Translations under genes and position numbers: made by a program | The notes under the pieces: generated by a model | The model's input: the letters and a program-made list of their open reading frames with translations, nothing else | The model's database searches: none | What the model was told of the DNA's origin: nothing | Assembly: GCF_040499845.1 (NCBI RefSeq) | Contig: NZ_CP159342.1 | Location: 4,526,001-4,590,000, forward strand | DNA: 64,000 nucleotides | DNA from: Micromonospora sp. CCTCC AA 2012012 | GTDB lineage: Bacteria > Actinomycetota > Actinomycetes > Mycobacteriales > Micromonosporaceae | Reading direction: 5' to 3' | Shown here: in pieces, positions 16,600-24,736 of the stretch | Layout: each line of letters opens with the position of its first letter | Numbering within the stretch: position 1 is the stretch's first letter

Positions 16600-17909
16600 C
16601 GGCGTCGGTCCAGCAACAACACGTCCACCGTCGACCCGGCGGCAGCCGTGGTGACCCGCTCGCCGAGCACCAGCAGGCCGTTCGCCTCGGCCAGACCGGA
16701 GAGCGTGAACGGGCCGCCGCTGAGCGGCTGGACGGTGTAGCCCCCGCCGCGCCGCTCGGCGACGTGCGCCGGACGGAACTCACGCAGCCCCACCGGGGAC
16801 GAGAGCGTCTCCAACAGGTGCGCGCGGACACTCGGCCGGAACACCGGTTCCGCCCCGGCCAGCAGCTGAATGGCGGGGCGCGCCAGCACCTCGAAGCCGA
16901 TCAGCGCCGCGCCGGGCTCACCGGGAAGACAGACCACCGGCACCTCCTCGGCGCCGACCGTACCGAACCCGAGGGCCGTTCCGGGATAGAGGGCGACCTC
17001 GGTGAAGGCCACCGGCCCGGCCCGGCCGCCCTCCCGGCGGGACAGGATCCGGCGGACCATGTCGCCGGGGCCGGTGCCGGTGCCGCCGGTGGTGATGATC
17101 AGATCCGCCCGCAGGGTCTGGTCCTCCAGCAGGCCACGCAGCCCCTCCGGGTCGTCGTCGCAGATGCCCACCCGGTACGCCAGCGCCCCCGCCTCGGCCG
17201 CGGCGGCGGTCAACGCGTGCGAGTTCGCGTCCACCACCTGACCGGGCTGGCTGGCCCGGCCCACGTCGACCAGCTCGTCACCGGTCGCCACGACGACCAC
17301 CCGCGGGCTGGGGCGGACCACCACGTGCCCGATGCCGGTGGCGGCGAAGACCGCCACCAGCGCCGGGGAGACGTACGTGCCGGCGCGGGCGAGCAGGGTG
17401 CCGGCGGGCAGTTCCTCACCGGCGCGGCGGACGCCGTACCCCCGTTTGGGGGCGCGGAAGATCTCCACCGCGGCCATGCCCTGGTCGGTCCACTCCACCG
17501 GCACCACCACGTCGGCGGCGACGGGCAGCGGCGCGCCGGCGGCCACCGAGAAGCACGACCCGGGGGTGAGCCGGACCGGTCGCCAGCTCGCCGCACCCAG
17601 GTCGCCGACCACGTTCAGCCGGATGCTGTGCCCACCGGGCGCGCCGGAGGGGGCCGGGACGTATCCCGGGCCCCGGCTCCCCCCGGAGATGTCCTCCCAA
17701 CGCGCGGCGTACCCGTCCACCGCCGCCTGGTCGAAGGCGGGGAACGAGTGCGGCGCGACCACGTCCTCGGCGAGGACGTTGCCGTACGCCTGGGTCAGGT
17801 CGAGGTCGAGTGGAGGCAGCGCGCGTAACCTGCGCAGCACGCTGCCCAGGTAGTCGGCGAGCGGCGTCAACCCGTTCGCGGCCGCCTCGGCGTCGGCCGT
17901 CGCGGTCAT
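16596..17909 (-). CDS. moeA: MoeA/gephyrin-like protein (Glp)
   Basis: The 437-residue protein has all MoeA domains. The N-terminal motif AFDQAAVDGYAARWEDI is the MoeA signature. The central MoCF domain has VVVATGDELVDVG and ITTGGTGTGPGDM, and a later LPGEPGAALIGFEV corresponds to LPGNPVS-type loops. MoeA inserts molybdenum into molybdopterin. The actinobacterial copy in this neighbourhood is reported in Corynebacterium to act as Glp, a gephyrin-like FtsZ partner. The usual MoeA active-site stretch SVGDYD reads GTGPGDM, so a non-enzymatic role is plausible. The start ATG at 17907-17909 overlaps the stop of galU. Confidence 0.85.
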   Translation of the reverse strand: MTATADAEAAANGLTPLADYLGSVLRRLRALPPLDLDLTQAYGNVLAEDVVAPHSFPAFDQAAVDGYAARWEDISGGSRGPGYVPAPSGAPGGHSIRLNVVGDLGAASWRPVRLTPGSCFSVAAGAPLPVAADVVVPVEWTDQGMAAVEIFRAPKRGYGVRRAGEELPAGTLLARAGTYVSPALVAVFAATGIGHVVVRPSPRVVVVATGDELVDVGRASQPGQVVDANSHALTAAAAEAGALAYRVGICDDDPEGLRGLLEDQTLRADLIITTGGTGTGPGDMVRRILSRREGGRAGPVAFTEVALYPGTALGFGTVGAEEVPVVCLPGEPGAALIGFEVLARPAIQLLAGAEPVFRPSVRAHLLETLSSPVGLREFRPAHVAERRGGGYTVQPLSGGPFTLSGLAEANGLLVLGERVTTAAAGSTVDVLLLDRRR

Positions 17910-18859
17910 GTATTGGCACCGCCGGACGCGTCGGAGTTGACGAACTCGGCCAGCCACTTGCGGAACTCGGCGCCCAGGTCGTCCCGCTCGGCGGCGATCT
18001 GGACGACGGTCTGGAGATAGCCGAGCGGCTGGCCGGTGTCGTAGCGGGTGCCCCGGTAGACGATCGCGTGCACCGGCACCCCCTCGGTGCGCAGCAGTTC
18101 CATCGCGTCGGTCAGCTGGATCTCGCCGCCGCTGCCCGGCTTCGTCCGCCGGATCGCGTCGAAGATCCGGCCCGGCAGCACGTACCGGCCGAGGACGGCC
18201 AGGTTGCTGGGGGCGTCCTCCGGGTCGGGCTTCTCCACCATGCCGGTGACCTTGACGACCTCGGCGATGTCGCCGAACTCCGGCTCGGCCGGCTCGACCG
18301 AGGCGATGCCGTACCGGCTGGTCTCGGCCGCGTCGACCTCGAAGAAGGCCAGCACGACGCCGCCGGTCCGGGCCTGCAGCTCCAGCATGGCCGGCAGCAG
18401 CGGCTCGGACGGCTTGACGAACTCGTCGCCGAGCAGCACCGCGAAGGGCGCGTCGCCGACGTGCGCCTCGGCGTACCCGACGGCGTGGCCGAGGCCCAGC
18501 TGCTCGGGCTGCCGGCAGGTGTAGATGTCGGCCAGCTCCTCGGTGCGCTTGACGGCGGCCAGCAGCTCGGGCTTCTTCGCCAGCCGTTCCTCCAGGTCGG
18601 GCCGGCGGTCGAAGTGGTCCACCATGGCGGTCTTGCCGCGCCCGGTGATCAGCAGGACGTCGGTGATGCCGGCCTGGGTGGCCTCCTCGACGATGTACTG
18701 AAGCACCGGCCGGTCGACCACCGGCAGCAGCTCCTTGGGCACCGCCTTGGTGGCCGGCAGGAACCGGGTGGCCAGGCCGGCGGCCGGGATGACGGCCTTG
18801 ACCGCGAGCGGACGACCGGTCGCGGCGGTCGTTGAGGGGTTCGCTGAGTGCTCCGACAT
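17906..18859 (-). CDS. galU: UTP-glucose-1-phosphate uridylyltransferase
   Basis: The 317-residue nucleotidyltransferase has the GalU signature: AVIPAAGLATRFLPATKAVP then KELLPVVDRPVLQYIVEEA near residue 50, GLGHAVGYAEAHVGD, and VEKPDPEDAPSNLAVLGRYV. It makes UDP-glucose for cell-wall, polysaccharide and trehalose synthesis in the cytosol. The start ATG at 18857-18859 follows a short intergenic gap after the diguanylate cyclase gene, and the stop overlaps moeA (ATGA). The order galU-moeA-rimJ matches Rv0993-Rv0995. Confidence 0.93.
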   Translation of the reverse strand: MSEHSANPSTTAATGRPLAVKAVIPAAGLATRFLPATKAVPKELLPVVDRPVLQYIVEEATQAGITDVLLITGRGKTAMVDHFDRRPDLEERLAKKPELLAAVKRTEELADIYTCRQPEQLGLGHAVGYAEAHVGDAPFAVLLGDEFVKPSEPLLPAMLELQARTGGVVLAFFEVDAAETSRYGIASVEPAEPEFGDIAEVVKVTGMVEKPDPEDAPSNLAVLGRYVLPGRIFDAIRRTKPGSGGEIQLTDAMELLRTEGVPVHAIVYRGTRYDTGQPLGYLQTVVQIAAERDDLGAEFRKWLAEFVNSDASGGANT

Positions 18860-18868
18860 GTCGCGAGA

Positions 18869-21073
18869 CTATCGGCCACGGCTCTGCCGCGGCGGGTGAG
18901 GACCGGAAGACGCGCCGCCCGGGCCTGCGCCCGCGGCGTCCGTCGTGCCCGCCCGGGGCAGGCCGTCGGCGGGGCTGACCGCCGCCGCGACCACGGGAAG
19001 TTCCTGCGTCGGCGCGCGGTCCGGCACCTGCGCCAGCCGGCAGCAGTCCCGCCCGGCGGCCTTGGCCGCATAGAGGGCGTCGTCGGCCGCGTCGAGCACC
19101 TGCTGCCCGCTGGCGGCGTGATCGGGATAGACGGCGATGCCGATGGAGACGGTCACCGCCACCGGCACCGGCTCCCCGCCGTGCCCGTCGACCGGGACGG
19201 GGCTGTCCCGGACCACCGCCCCGAGCCGGTCGGCGACGATCGTCGCGCCCCGGGCGTCCGTCTCCGGCAGCAGCACCACGAACTCCTCGCCGCCGTGCCG
19301 GAAGGCCAGGTCGACCTCGCGGATCTCGCCGCGTACCCGGCGGGCGAACTCCACCAGCACGGCGTCCCCGGCGGCGTGGCCCCAGGTGTCGTTGACGTCC
19401 TTGAAGCGGTCCAGGTCCAGCGCCAGGACGCTGAGCATCCGACCGAACCGGTTCGCCCGCTCCACCTCCCGGCGGATCGACTCCCGCAGGTAGCGGTAGT
19501 TCCACAGCCCGGTGAGCGGGTCGGTCAGCGAGAGCCGCTGCGCCTCCTCGTGCACGCGGACGTTCTCCACCGCCACCGCGGCGTGCCCGGCGAAGGTCCG
19601 CAGGGTCACCAGGTCGTCGTCGTCGAACTCGTCGCCGCCGAGCCGGTCGTAGAGGACCAGCACGCCGAGCGCACCGCCGGCCGGGGCGCCGTCGCCGGCC
19701 GGCGGGTGCCCGGGCCGCTCCGGGCCGCCCCGCCCGCCCGGGTCCGCCGTCCCCGGCGTGGCGAAGGGCACCGCGATGTACGTCTCGCAGCTCGGCTCCC
19801 CGGTCGGTGTCGCGCCGGCGTCGCACCGGCCGCGCTGCGGCTCCCCGGTGGCGGCCACCGCGCCCACCACCCCGGCACCGACCGGCACCCGCAACGTGCC
19901 CGGGTCGTTCCGGTCCCCGGTGGGCCAGCGCCCCGCCAGGCCCTCGACGCACTGGCCGACCAGCAGCCCGTCCCCGTCGAGCAGCAGCACCGCACCGGCC
20001 CGGGCACCGGTCGCCGCGATCGCGCTGTCCAGGATCACCCGCAGGATGCGTTGCAGGTCGTGGGTGCTGGCCAGGGTGTCGCCGAGCACCGCCAGGTGGC
20101 CACGGAGCTGGTCCCGGCTGCTGGTCAGCGCCGTGACATAGCTGCCGGTCTCCCGGGTCATCCGGTTGAAGGCCAGCGCCAGCCGACCGATCTCGTCCCG
20201 GCTGCGCACCGGCACCCGGGCGGTCAGGTCACCGTGGGTCACCCGGTCCACCGCGCCGGCCAGCTCCACCAGGGGCCGGGTGGTGACCCGGGCCAGCCGC
20301 CCGGCCGCCAGCACCGCCAGCAGCGCGGCCAGCACCACCGCGCCGACCAGGGCGGCGTAGAGGGCGGGTGGCCGTTCCCCGGGCACCGAGAGCACCAGCG
20401 GCAGCGGCTGCCCCTCGACGGGGCCGACCCGGCGGACGTACCGACCGTCGTCGGTCTCGGTGACCCGGTCCCCGTCCGCGCGGCCGGCGGCGGCCAGCAC
20501 CGCCTCGCGTACCTGTCGGTTCTCGGTGGTGTGGGCGACCCGGACGGGGCCGGCGGGGTCGTCCAGGAGGGTGACCGCCACCCCGGTCACCGCGGCGAGC
20601 CGGGCGACGAAGGCCGGGTCGACGGGTTGGGCGGCCGCCACCGTGCCCAGGTCGGCGCCGGTCGGGTCGCGGAGCTGGACGCGGGCGGCGAGCGCCCCGA
20701 CCGGACCGGCGGCCGACGTGCCGGAGCAGTCCTGCCACGGCTCGGTCGGCCCGCCCGGGGTGGCGTAGCTGGTCCGGCCGGCGGTGTCGGTGATCCGGAC
20801 GGCGGCGGCGAGGCCGCGGCCGACCACCTGGGCCGCCGCGCCGGGCCGGGCCGCCGGGTCGGCGACCAGCGCGACCGCGTCCGCCGCGGCGCGCAACTGC
20901 TGGCAGAGGGCGTCGACCGAGGTCCGCACCGCCGTCGCGGCCAGCCCCAGGCGTTCGGTGGACCGGCTCCGGTCGACGGCCGACATGGTCGACCCGACGA
21001 AGAACGCGCCGAGCAGGACGGGGCCGAGCACCACCGCGAGGAAGGCCGCCGTCAACCGCCCGCGTAGCGTCAA
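18869..21073 (-). CDS. Membrane diguanylate cyclase, TM-sensor-TM-HAMP-GAF-GGDEF
   Basis: The 734-residue signalling protein has an N-terminal helix (AAFLAVVLGPVLLGAFFVG), an extracytoplasmic region to about residue 245, and a second helix (AALVGAVVLAALLAVLAAG). These are followed by a HAMP segment (RVPVRSRDEIGRLALAFNRM), a GAF domain, and a GGDEF domain starting LTDPLTGLWNYRYL. The active-site loop is GGEEF at 594-598, and an RxxD product-inhibition site (REVD, 585-588) lies five residues before it, so it should make c-di-GMP and be feedback-inhibited. The last 55 residues are disordered. It lies between galU and the divergent cyclo-ligase gene. Confidence 0.88.
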   Translation of the reverse strand: MTLRGRLTAAFLAVVLGPVLLGAFFVGSTMSAVDRSRSTERLGLAATAVRTSVDALCQQLRAAADAVALVADPAARPGAAAQVVGRGLAAAVRITDTAGRTSYATPGGPTEPWQDCSGTSAAGPVGALAARVQLRDPTGADLGTVAAAQPVDPAFVARLAAVTGVAVTLLDDPAGPVRVAHTTENRQVREAVLAAAGRADGDRVTETDDGRYVRRVGPVEGQPLPLVLSVPGERPPALYAALVGAVVLAALLAVLAAGRLARVTTRPLVELAGAVDRVTHGDLTARVPVRSRDEIGRLALAFNRMTRETGSYVTALTSSRDQLRGHLAVLGDTLASTHDLQRILRVILDSAIAATGARAGAVLLLDGDGLLVGQCVEGLAGRWPTGDRNDPGTLRVPVGAGVVGAVAATGEPQRGRCDAGATPTGEPSCETYIAVPFATPGTADPGGRGGPERPGHPPAGDGAPAGGALGVLVLYDRLGGDEFDDDDLVTLRTFAGHAAVAVENVRVHEEAQRLSLTDPLTGLWNYRYLRESIRREVERANRFGRMLSVLALDLDRFKDVNDTWGHAAGDAVLVEFARRVRGEIREVDLAFRHGGEEFVVLLPETDARGATIVADRLGAVVRDSPVPVDGHGGEPVPVAVTVSIGIAVYPDHAASGQQVLDAADDALYAAKAAGRDCCRLAQVPDRAPTQELPVVAAAVSPADGLPRAGTTDAAGAGPGGASSGPHPPRQSRGR

Positions 21074-21157
21074 GCTTCCCCCCGGAAGTTCCGCGCCCGA
21101 TCCTGCGATGCTGACACAGAGCGACGGAGAGGCAAGCGTTGCGTCAGGAGTGTTGCG

Positions 21158-21823
21158 ATGCCGGAATTATCTGATGGAGCGGAAGTGACGCCTGAGGCGA
21201 AGCGGGACGCCCGGATCGCACTGCTCGCCGCCCGCCGGTCGCTGACCGCGCCGCGCCGCGCCGAGGCGGCGGCCCGCGTCCAGGCCGAGCTGATCTCCCT
21301 GGTACGCCGGCTGCGCCCGGCCCGGGTCACCGCGTACGTCCCGGTGGGCACCGAACCGGGCGGCCCGGACCTGCCCGAGGTGCTGCGGGCCGCGCTGGAG
21401 CCGACGGCCGAGCTGCTGCTGCCGGTGCTCCGCGACGACCTCGACCTGGACTGGGCGGAGTACGTCGACGGGGTGCCCCTGGCGGCGGCCGGCCGTGGAC
21501 TGCGCGAGCCGACCGGCCCCCGGCTGGGCACCTCGGCGGTGGCCGACGCCGCCCTGGTGGTCGTACCGGCCCTGGCGGTGGACCGGGGCGGCCGGCGGCT
21601 GGGCCGCGGCGGCGGCTCGTACGACCGGGCGCTGGCCCGGGTGCCGGCGGTCACCTTGACGGTGGCCCTGCTGCACGACGGGGAGCTGGTGGAGCGCCTG
21701 CCGGCCGAGCCGCACGACCGCCCGGTCCGCGCCGCGATCACGCCCGCCGACGGGCTGCGTACCCTTGCCGGGGCACCCGGTGTGGGACGGCACGCTTCCG
21801 CTGGACGAACCCGGGTCCCATGA
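21158..21823 (+). CDS. 5-formyltetrahydrofolate cyclo-ligase
   Basis: The 221-residue enzyme converts 5-formyl-THF to 5,10-methenyl-THF with ATP. Family motifs are present: RPARVTAYVPVGTEP (substrate loop), VVVPALAVDRGGRRLGRGGG followed by SYDRAL (the ATP-binding G-rich loop), and VALLHDGELVERLPAEPHDRPV near the end. The start ATG at 21158 has AGGAG seven bases upstream. It precedes the Ruc-type chaperone gene by 61 bases that contain a CIRCE operator, so the two are separately controlled. The same neighbour pair (Rv0992c-Rv0991c) occurs in Mycobacterium. Confidence 0.9.
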   Translation: MPELSDGAEVTPEAKRDARIALLAARRSLTAPRRAEAAARVQAELISLVRRLRPARVTAYVPVGTEPGGPDLPEVLRAALEPTAELLLPVLRDDLDLDWAEYVDGVPLAAAGRGLREPTGPRLGTSAVADAALVVVPALAVDRGGRRLGRGGGSYDRALARVPAVTLTVALLHDGELVERLPAEPHDRPVRAAITPADGLRTLAGAPGVGRHASAGRTRVP

Positions 21824-21830
21824 CGCACCA

Positions 21831-21857
21831 TTGGCACTCGAAGATGTCGAGTGCCAA
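21831..21857 (+). promoter_or_regulatory. CIRCE element (HrcA operator) of the FmdB/Ruc gene
   Basis: TTGGCACTC, exactly nine bases, GAGTGCCAA is a perfect inverted repeat. It matches the CIRCE consensus TTAGCACTC-N9-GAGTGCTAA except for one symmetric change per arm. It lies 28 bases before the GTG start of the zinc-ribbon gene. HrcA represses heat-shock genes through this element, so heat induction of that gene is predicted. Confidence 0.88.
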
Positions 21858-21884
21858 CCGGCCGTGCCAGATCCGGAGGAGAAC

Positions 21885-22235
21885 GTGCCCACGTACCAGT
21901 ACGCCTGCACCGCGTGTGGCCAGCAGCTCGAGGCGGTGCAGTCCTTCTCCGACGAGCCGCTGACCGAGTGCCCGGCGTGTGCGGGGCGGCTGCGCAAGGT
22001 CTTCAACTCGGTCGGCGTCGTCTTCAAGGGGTCCGGTTTCTACCGCACCGACTCCCGCTCGTCCGGCTCGGACGCCGGGAAGAACACGGCCGCCAAGCCG
22101 GCGAAGTCCGAGTCGTCGTCCGGCGACTCCGGCTCCTCGTCCGGCAGCACCTCGACGAGCGGCTCGTCCGCCTCGACCGGCGGCAGCTCGGCCAAGCCGG
22201 CGGCGGCCAGCACCTCCAGCTCCTCGTCCTCCTAG
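21885..22235 (+). CDS. ruc: FmdB-family zinc-ribbon protein, Ruc-type redox-regulated chaperone
   Basis: The 116-residue protein has a four-Cys zinc ribbon (C8-x2-C11 and C29-x2-C32 in MPTYQYACTACG...ECPAC) and then about 60 residues that are almost only Ser, Gly, Ala, Lys and Thr, so the C-terminal half should be disordered. This matches M. tuberculosis Rv0991c (Ruc), reported to be a chaperone activated by oxidation of its zinc cysteines and controlled by HrcA. The start GTG at 21885 follows GGAGGA. The CIRCE site just upstream is independent support for the assignment. Older annotations call it a FmdB regulator. Confidence 0.85.
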   Translation: MPTYQYACTACGQQLEAVQSFSDEPLTECPACAGRLRKVFNSVGVVFKGSGFYRTDSRSSGSDAGKNTAAKPAKSESSSGDSGSSSGSTSTSGSSASTGGSSAKPAAASTSSSSSS

Positions 22236-22258
22236 CAGATCACCGCGGGGCGCGGGAG

Positions 22259-22286
22259 TTTTCCACAGGCGGGCAGGTTTTCCACA
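22259..22286 (+). repeat. Two TTTTCCACA direct repeats (DnaA-box-like)
   Basis: TTTTCCACAGGC occurs twice (starts 22259 and 22278), 19 bases apart, just after the Ruc gene. Each is one mismatch from the DnaA box TTATCCACA. No AT-rich unwinding region is nearby, so an origin is not suggested; DnaA titration or chance remain possible. Confidence 0.35.
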
Positions 22287-22385
22287 GGCCTGTCGGTCGG
22301 GTAGGCACCGCGGGTTCCTCCCTTTCTAGCCTCGGCGTGGGCATCGTCCTGACGGCGACGCCCGGCCGAGGTCGGGGAGGCACGA

Positions 22386-22913
22386 GTGACGGCGAACGAG
22401 GGCTCACTGCGTCCGGTCCGCTGGCGCGGGCTGCCCCGGCGCGGAACCCTGCTGCGCGTGGCGCTGGTCGCGATGCTGCTCGGCCTGGCCGCGGCGATCC
22501 TCCAGAGCCCCGGCGACTGCCGGCCCGGCTCGGCTCCTGACGCCCCCGCGGTGTCGGCCGTCCCGGGCACCGCCCGGAACCGCGACGGCAACCGCGCTGA
22601 CGGGGCCTCGGCCCGGCCGCCCGGGAATGGGGCGTTGCCGCTGCCCAGCGGGTCGGTGGGGGTCCCGGTGCGGCTGGCCGAGCCGGCCGCGCTCGCGGTG
22701 CTCCGCCCGGGCGCGCGGGTCGACCTGCTGGTCGTGCCCGGGGCGTCGGCCGAGGCGACGCTGCTCGCCTCCCGCGCGCTGGTGCTGGACGTGGTGGGCG
22801 GGAACGCCGTCGACGGCTCGTCGGCGCTCTATCTGGCGCTGCCTCCCGAGCAGGCGCAGCGGACGGTCGGAATGCCCGAGGGAAGCCGCTTCGCCGTGGT
22901 GGTCCGCGGCTGA
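22386..22913 (+). CDS. SAF-domain protein (CpaB/RcpC-like), single-pass membrane
   Basis: The 175-residue product has a basic N-terminus, one helix (LLRVALVAMLLGLAAAILQ), a Pro/Ala-rich linker, and a C-terminal SAF-like domain (LPSGSVGVPVRLAEPAALAVL, then GARVDLLVVP and ALYLALPPEQAQRTVG). The domain occurs in Flp-pilus CpaB proteins, but no other pilus genes are nearby. In many actinobacteria a SAF gene follows the FmdB gene. The start is GTG at 22386. Its function in this position is unknown. It is transcribed with or after the Ruc gene, separated by 150 bases with the DnaA-box-like repeats. Confidence 0.7.
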   Translation: MTANEGSLRPVRWRGLPRRGTLLRVALVAMLLGLAAAILQSPGDCRPGSAPDAPAVSAVPGTARNRDGNRADGASARPPGNGALPLPSGSVGVPVRLAEPAALAVLRPGARVDLLVVPGASAEATLLASRALVLDVVGGNAVDGSSALYLALPPEQAQRTVGMPEGSRFAVVVRG

Positions 22914-22959
22914 CCGCCGTAGCGGTGGCGCCGACGGCGGCAGCGCCGGAAGGGCCCGG

Positions 22960-23127
22960 TCAGTCCCAGTGCGGCGGGCGCTCGGCGAGCAGCCAGTCGT
23001 CGTTGCCGCCGGACCGCTCGCCCCAGCCACGGTCGGTGTCGTCGGCCGTCTGCTCGGGCAGCACCACGAAGTCCTCGCTGAGGTCGACCGCCCGGTCGTC
23101 GTCGCTGCGCGTGCTGGGATCGCTCAC
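22960..23127 (-). CDS. Small acidic conserved protein, 55 residues
   Basis: The product reads VSDPSTRSDDDRAVDLSEDF at the start and ends NDDWLLAERPPHWD, with a strongly acidic middle. The short C-terminal motif and the codon-position bias favour a real gene. A much longer same-frame reading upstream would run antisense through the divergent gene at 23207 and is rejected. The start is GTG at 23125-23127. I recognise it only as an uncharacterised small actinobacterial protein. It shares an 80-base divergent promoter region with the 115-residue membrane protein. Confidence 0.6.
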   Translation of the reverse strand: MSDPSTRSDDDRAVDLSEDFVVLPEQTADDTDRGWGERSGGNDDWLLAERPPHWD

Positions 23128-23206
23128 GAGCGGCAAGGATACGCGCGCCGCGCCGCCCACCGCATCGGCCGGCACGCCGACCGGCACGTTGGTAGCGTCG
23201 GTCGGC

Positions 23207-23554
23207 GTGACGACGCCCAGCGGTGCCAGCCCCGAGGACGCCTTCTGGCGACGCCCCGCCCCGGACCAGCCGCCGACGGAGCGACCGGACGACGCCCCCG
23301 GTGACGCGACCCGGGCGCCCGGCCCGGCCGGACCGGGATACGCCGGGCCGCCCCGGACCGTCCCGCCACCGCCCGGCTGGCGTCCACCGGTGCAACTGCG
23401 ACTGCCGCCGCCCCGGCACCTGCCGCCGCAGGACATGGCGGCCGTCGACACCGCGGAGCAGCAGGCGCAACGGCTCACCTACGGCGTCGGCGCGGTGGCC
23501 GGGGTCGTGCTGGTGATCCTGATCTGCCTGCTCTGCTCACGGGTGATCTTCTGA
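23207..23554 (+). CDS. Pro-rich tail-anchored small membrane protein
   Basis: The 115-residue protein has an N-terminal Pro-rich, hydrophilic region (repeated PPP and PG motifs to about residue 70). It ends with one C-terminal helix (YGVGAVAGVVLVILICLLCS) and a two- or three-residue tail, so it is a predicted tail-anchored protein. The start is GTG at 23207. No family is recognised. It is convergent with the DUF2231 gene. Pro-rich tails of this type often bind partner proteins at the membrane, but nothing specific can be said. Confidence 0.6.
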   Translation: MTTPSGASPEDAFWRRPAPDQPPTERPDDAPGDATRAPGPAGPGYAGPPRTVPPPPGWRPPVQLRLPPPRHLPPQDMAAVDTAEQQAQRLTYGVGAVAGVVLVILICLLCSRVIF

Positions 23555-23573
23555 GCGGCCGGGTCCGCCGCCG

Positions 23574-24056
23574 TCAGACGATGTTGCTCCAGACCATCTT
23601 GGCGCCGCTGTCGCCGGTCAGATAGACGTACACCAGCGCGAAGACCGCCAGCACGGCGACCACTGCGGTCAGCGCCCAGGGCAGCCAGGTGGGCAGCCGG
23701 CGGACCCGCTCGTGGCCGCTGGTCACCGCCAGCAGCACCAGGGACGCCACGGCGAGGCCGACCACCAGCCAGAGCAGGGTCTCGCCGTACTCGGAGTGCT
23801 CGTGGATCTTCTGCAGGCCCTCCGGCGGGTAGCCGCGCTTCTCGAGCGCCTCCTCCAGCGCCTCACCGGACTCCGTCGACACCCAGGCCACGATCGGCGT
23901 CAGCACCGAGAGGGCGGCCACCGCCCACCCGAACCGGGTGCGCCAGCGGGGCAGCACGCCGTACGCGACGGAGAGCAGCGCCAGCAGCGGCACCAGCACC
24001 ACCGCCGCGTGGATGACGAGGATGTGCCCCGGCAGACCATTTACTTCCCTGAACAC
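23574..24056 (-). CDS. DUF2231-type four-helix membrane protein
   Basis: The 160-residue protein has four hydrophobic segments: HILVIHAAVVLVPLLALLSV, WAVAALSVLTPIVAWV, LLWLVVGLAVASLVLLAV and LPWALTAVVAVLAVFALVYV. A charged loop (EALEEALEKRGYPPEGLQKI) lies between helices 2 and 3, and a His in the first helix and a HEHSEYG motif may bind metal or heme. This layout is that of DUF2231 proteins, a family of unknown function in which heme b binding has been suggested. The start GTG at 24054-24056 is chosen because GGAGG lies five bases upstream; GTG at 24062 is the alternative. Confidence 0.7.
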   Translation of the reverse strand: MFREVNGLPGHILVIHAAVVLVPLLALLSVAYGVLPRWRTRFGWAVAALSVLTPIVAWVSTESGEALEEALEKRGYPPEGLQKIHEHSEYGETLLWLVVGLAVASLVLLAVTSGHERVRRLPTWLPWALTAVVAVLAVFALVYVYLTGDSGAKMVWSNIV

Positions 24057-24250
24057 CGACACCTCCGGCGAGTGGACGGGTACCGCGGGCGATCAGCGTA
24101 CGACGGAGATGACCGTCCTGCGCCCTTCGTCACATCGACACACGCACCGGCCGTCGTCCCGGTTCACCTGCTGGCGGCGGGCTGTGGTCCGGGCCACCCA
24201 CGATCCCGGCCCGCCGACCGCCCCGACGGGTCCGTGCTGTCATTACCGTC

Positions 24251-24679
24251 ATGTCCAGTGGTGCGGAGCTGCTCCGGTCGAGGGGCCTACGGGTCACCCG
24301 ACCGCGCCTGGCGGTGCTGGACGTGCTCGCCGCCGGGGGCCACCTGGAGGTCGACGAGATCATCCGCCGGGTGCGGGAGCGGCTCGACTCGGTCTCCACC
24401 CAGGCGGTTTACGACGTCCTCGGCGCGCTCTCCCGGGCCGGCCTGTCCCGCCGGATCGAGCCGGCCGGCAGTCCCGCCCGGTACGAGGCCCGCACCGGCG
24501 ACAACCACCACCACGTGGTCTGCCGGGGCTGCGGCGAGATCGCGGACGTCGACTGCGCCACCGGCAGCGCGCCCTGCCTGGATCCGAGCAGCGCGCAGGG
24601 CTTCGAGATCGACGAGGCGGAAGTGACCTTCTGGGGGCTCTGCCCCGCCTGCCGGGCCCGCCGCTGCGCCGACGACTGA
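24251..24679 (+). CDS. Fur-family metalloregulator
   Basis: The 142-residue regulator has an N-terminal winged helix (GLRVTRPRLAVLDVLAAGGH, then VSTQAVYDVLGALSRAGLSR), a metal motif DNHHHVVCRGCGEIADVDC, and a C-terminal CPACRARRC. The two Cys pairs fit a structural zinc site and the His cluster a regulatory site. Family members sense iron, peroxide or other metals. FurA homologues usually sit beside katG, but no catalase gene is here; the next gene is a MpaB-type oxygenase. There is no clear ribosome site before ATG 24251, so a leaderless transcript is possible. Confidence 0.85.
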   Translation: MSSGAELLRSRGLRVTRPRLAVLDVLAAGGHLEVDEIIRRVRERLDSVSTQAVYDVLGALSRAGLSRRIEPAGSPARYEARTGDNHHHVVCRGCGEIADVDCATGSAPCLDPSSAQGFEIDEAEVTFWGLCPACRARRCADD

Positions 24680-24736
24680 CCGCCGCCGGCGTCCCGCACC
24701 GGGGCGGACCGGCCCGGCGCGTGGCACTCTTGGCCG

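Noticed and set aside
18848..21067. A 739-codon open frame on the plus strand
   Set aside because: It is antisense to the GGDEF protein gene; the translated sequence is Gly/Arg/His-rich without motifs, as expected from high-GC reverse frames.
24063..24250. A coding region between the DUF2231 and Fur genes
   Set aside because: The open frames here are short and read into the Fur gene in a wrong frame; only promoter DNA is supported.
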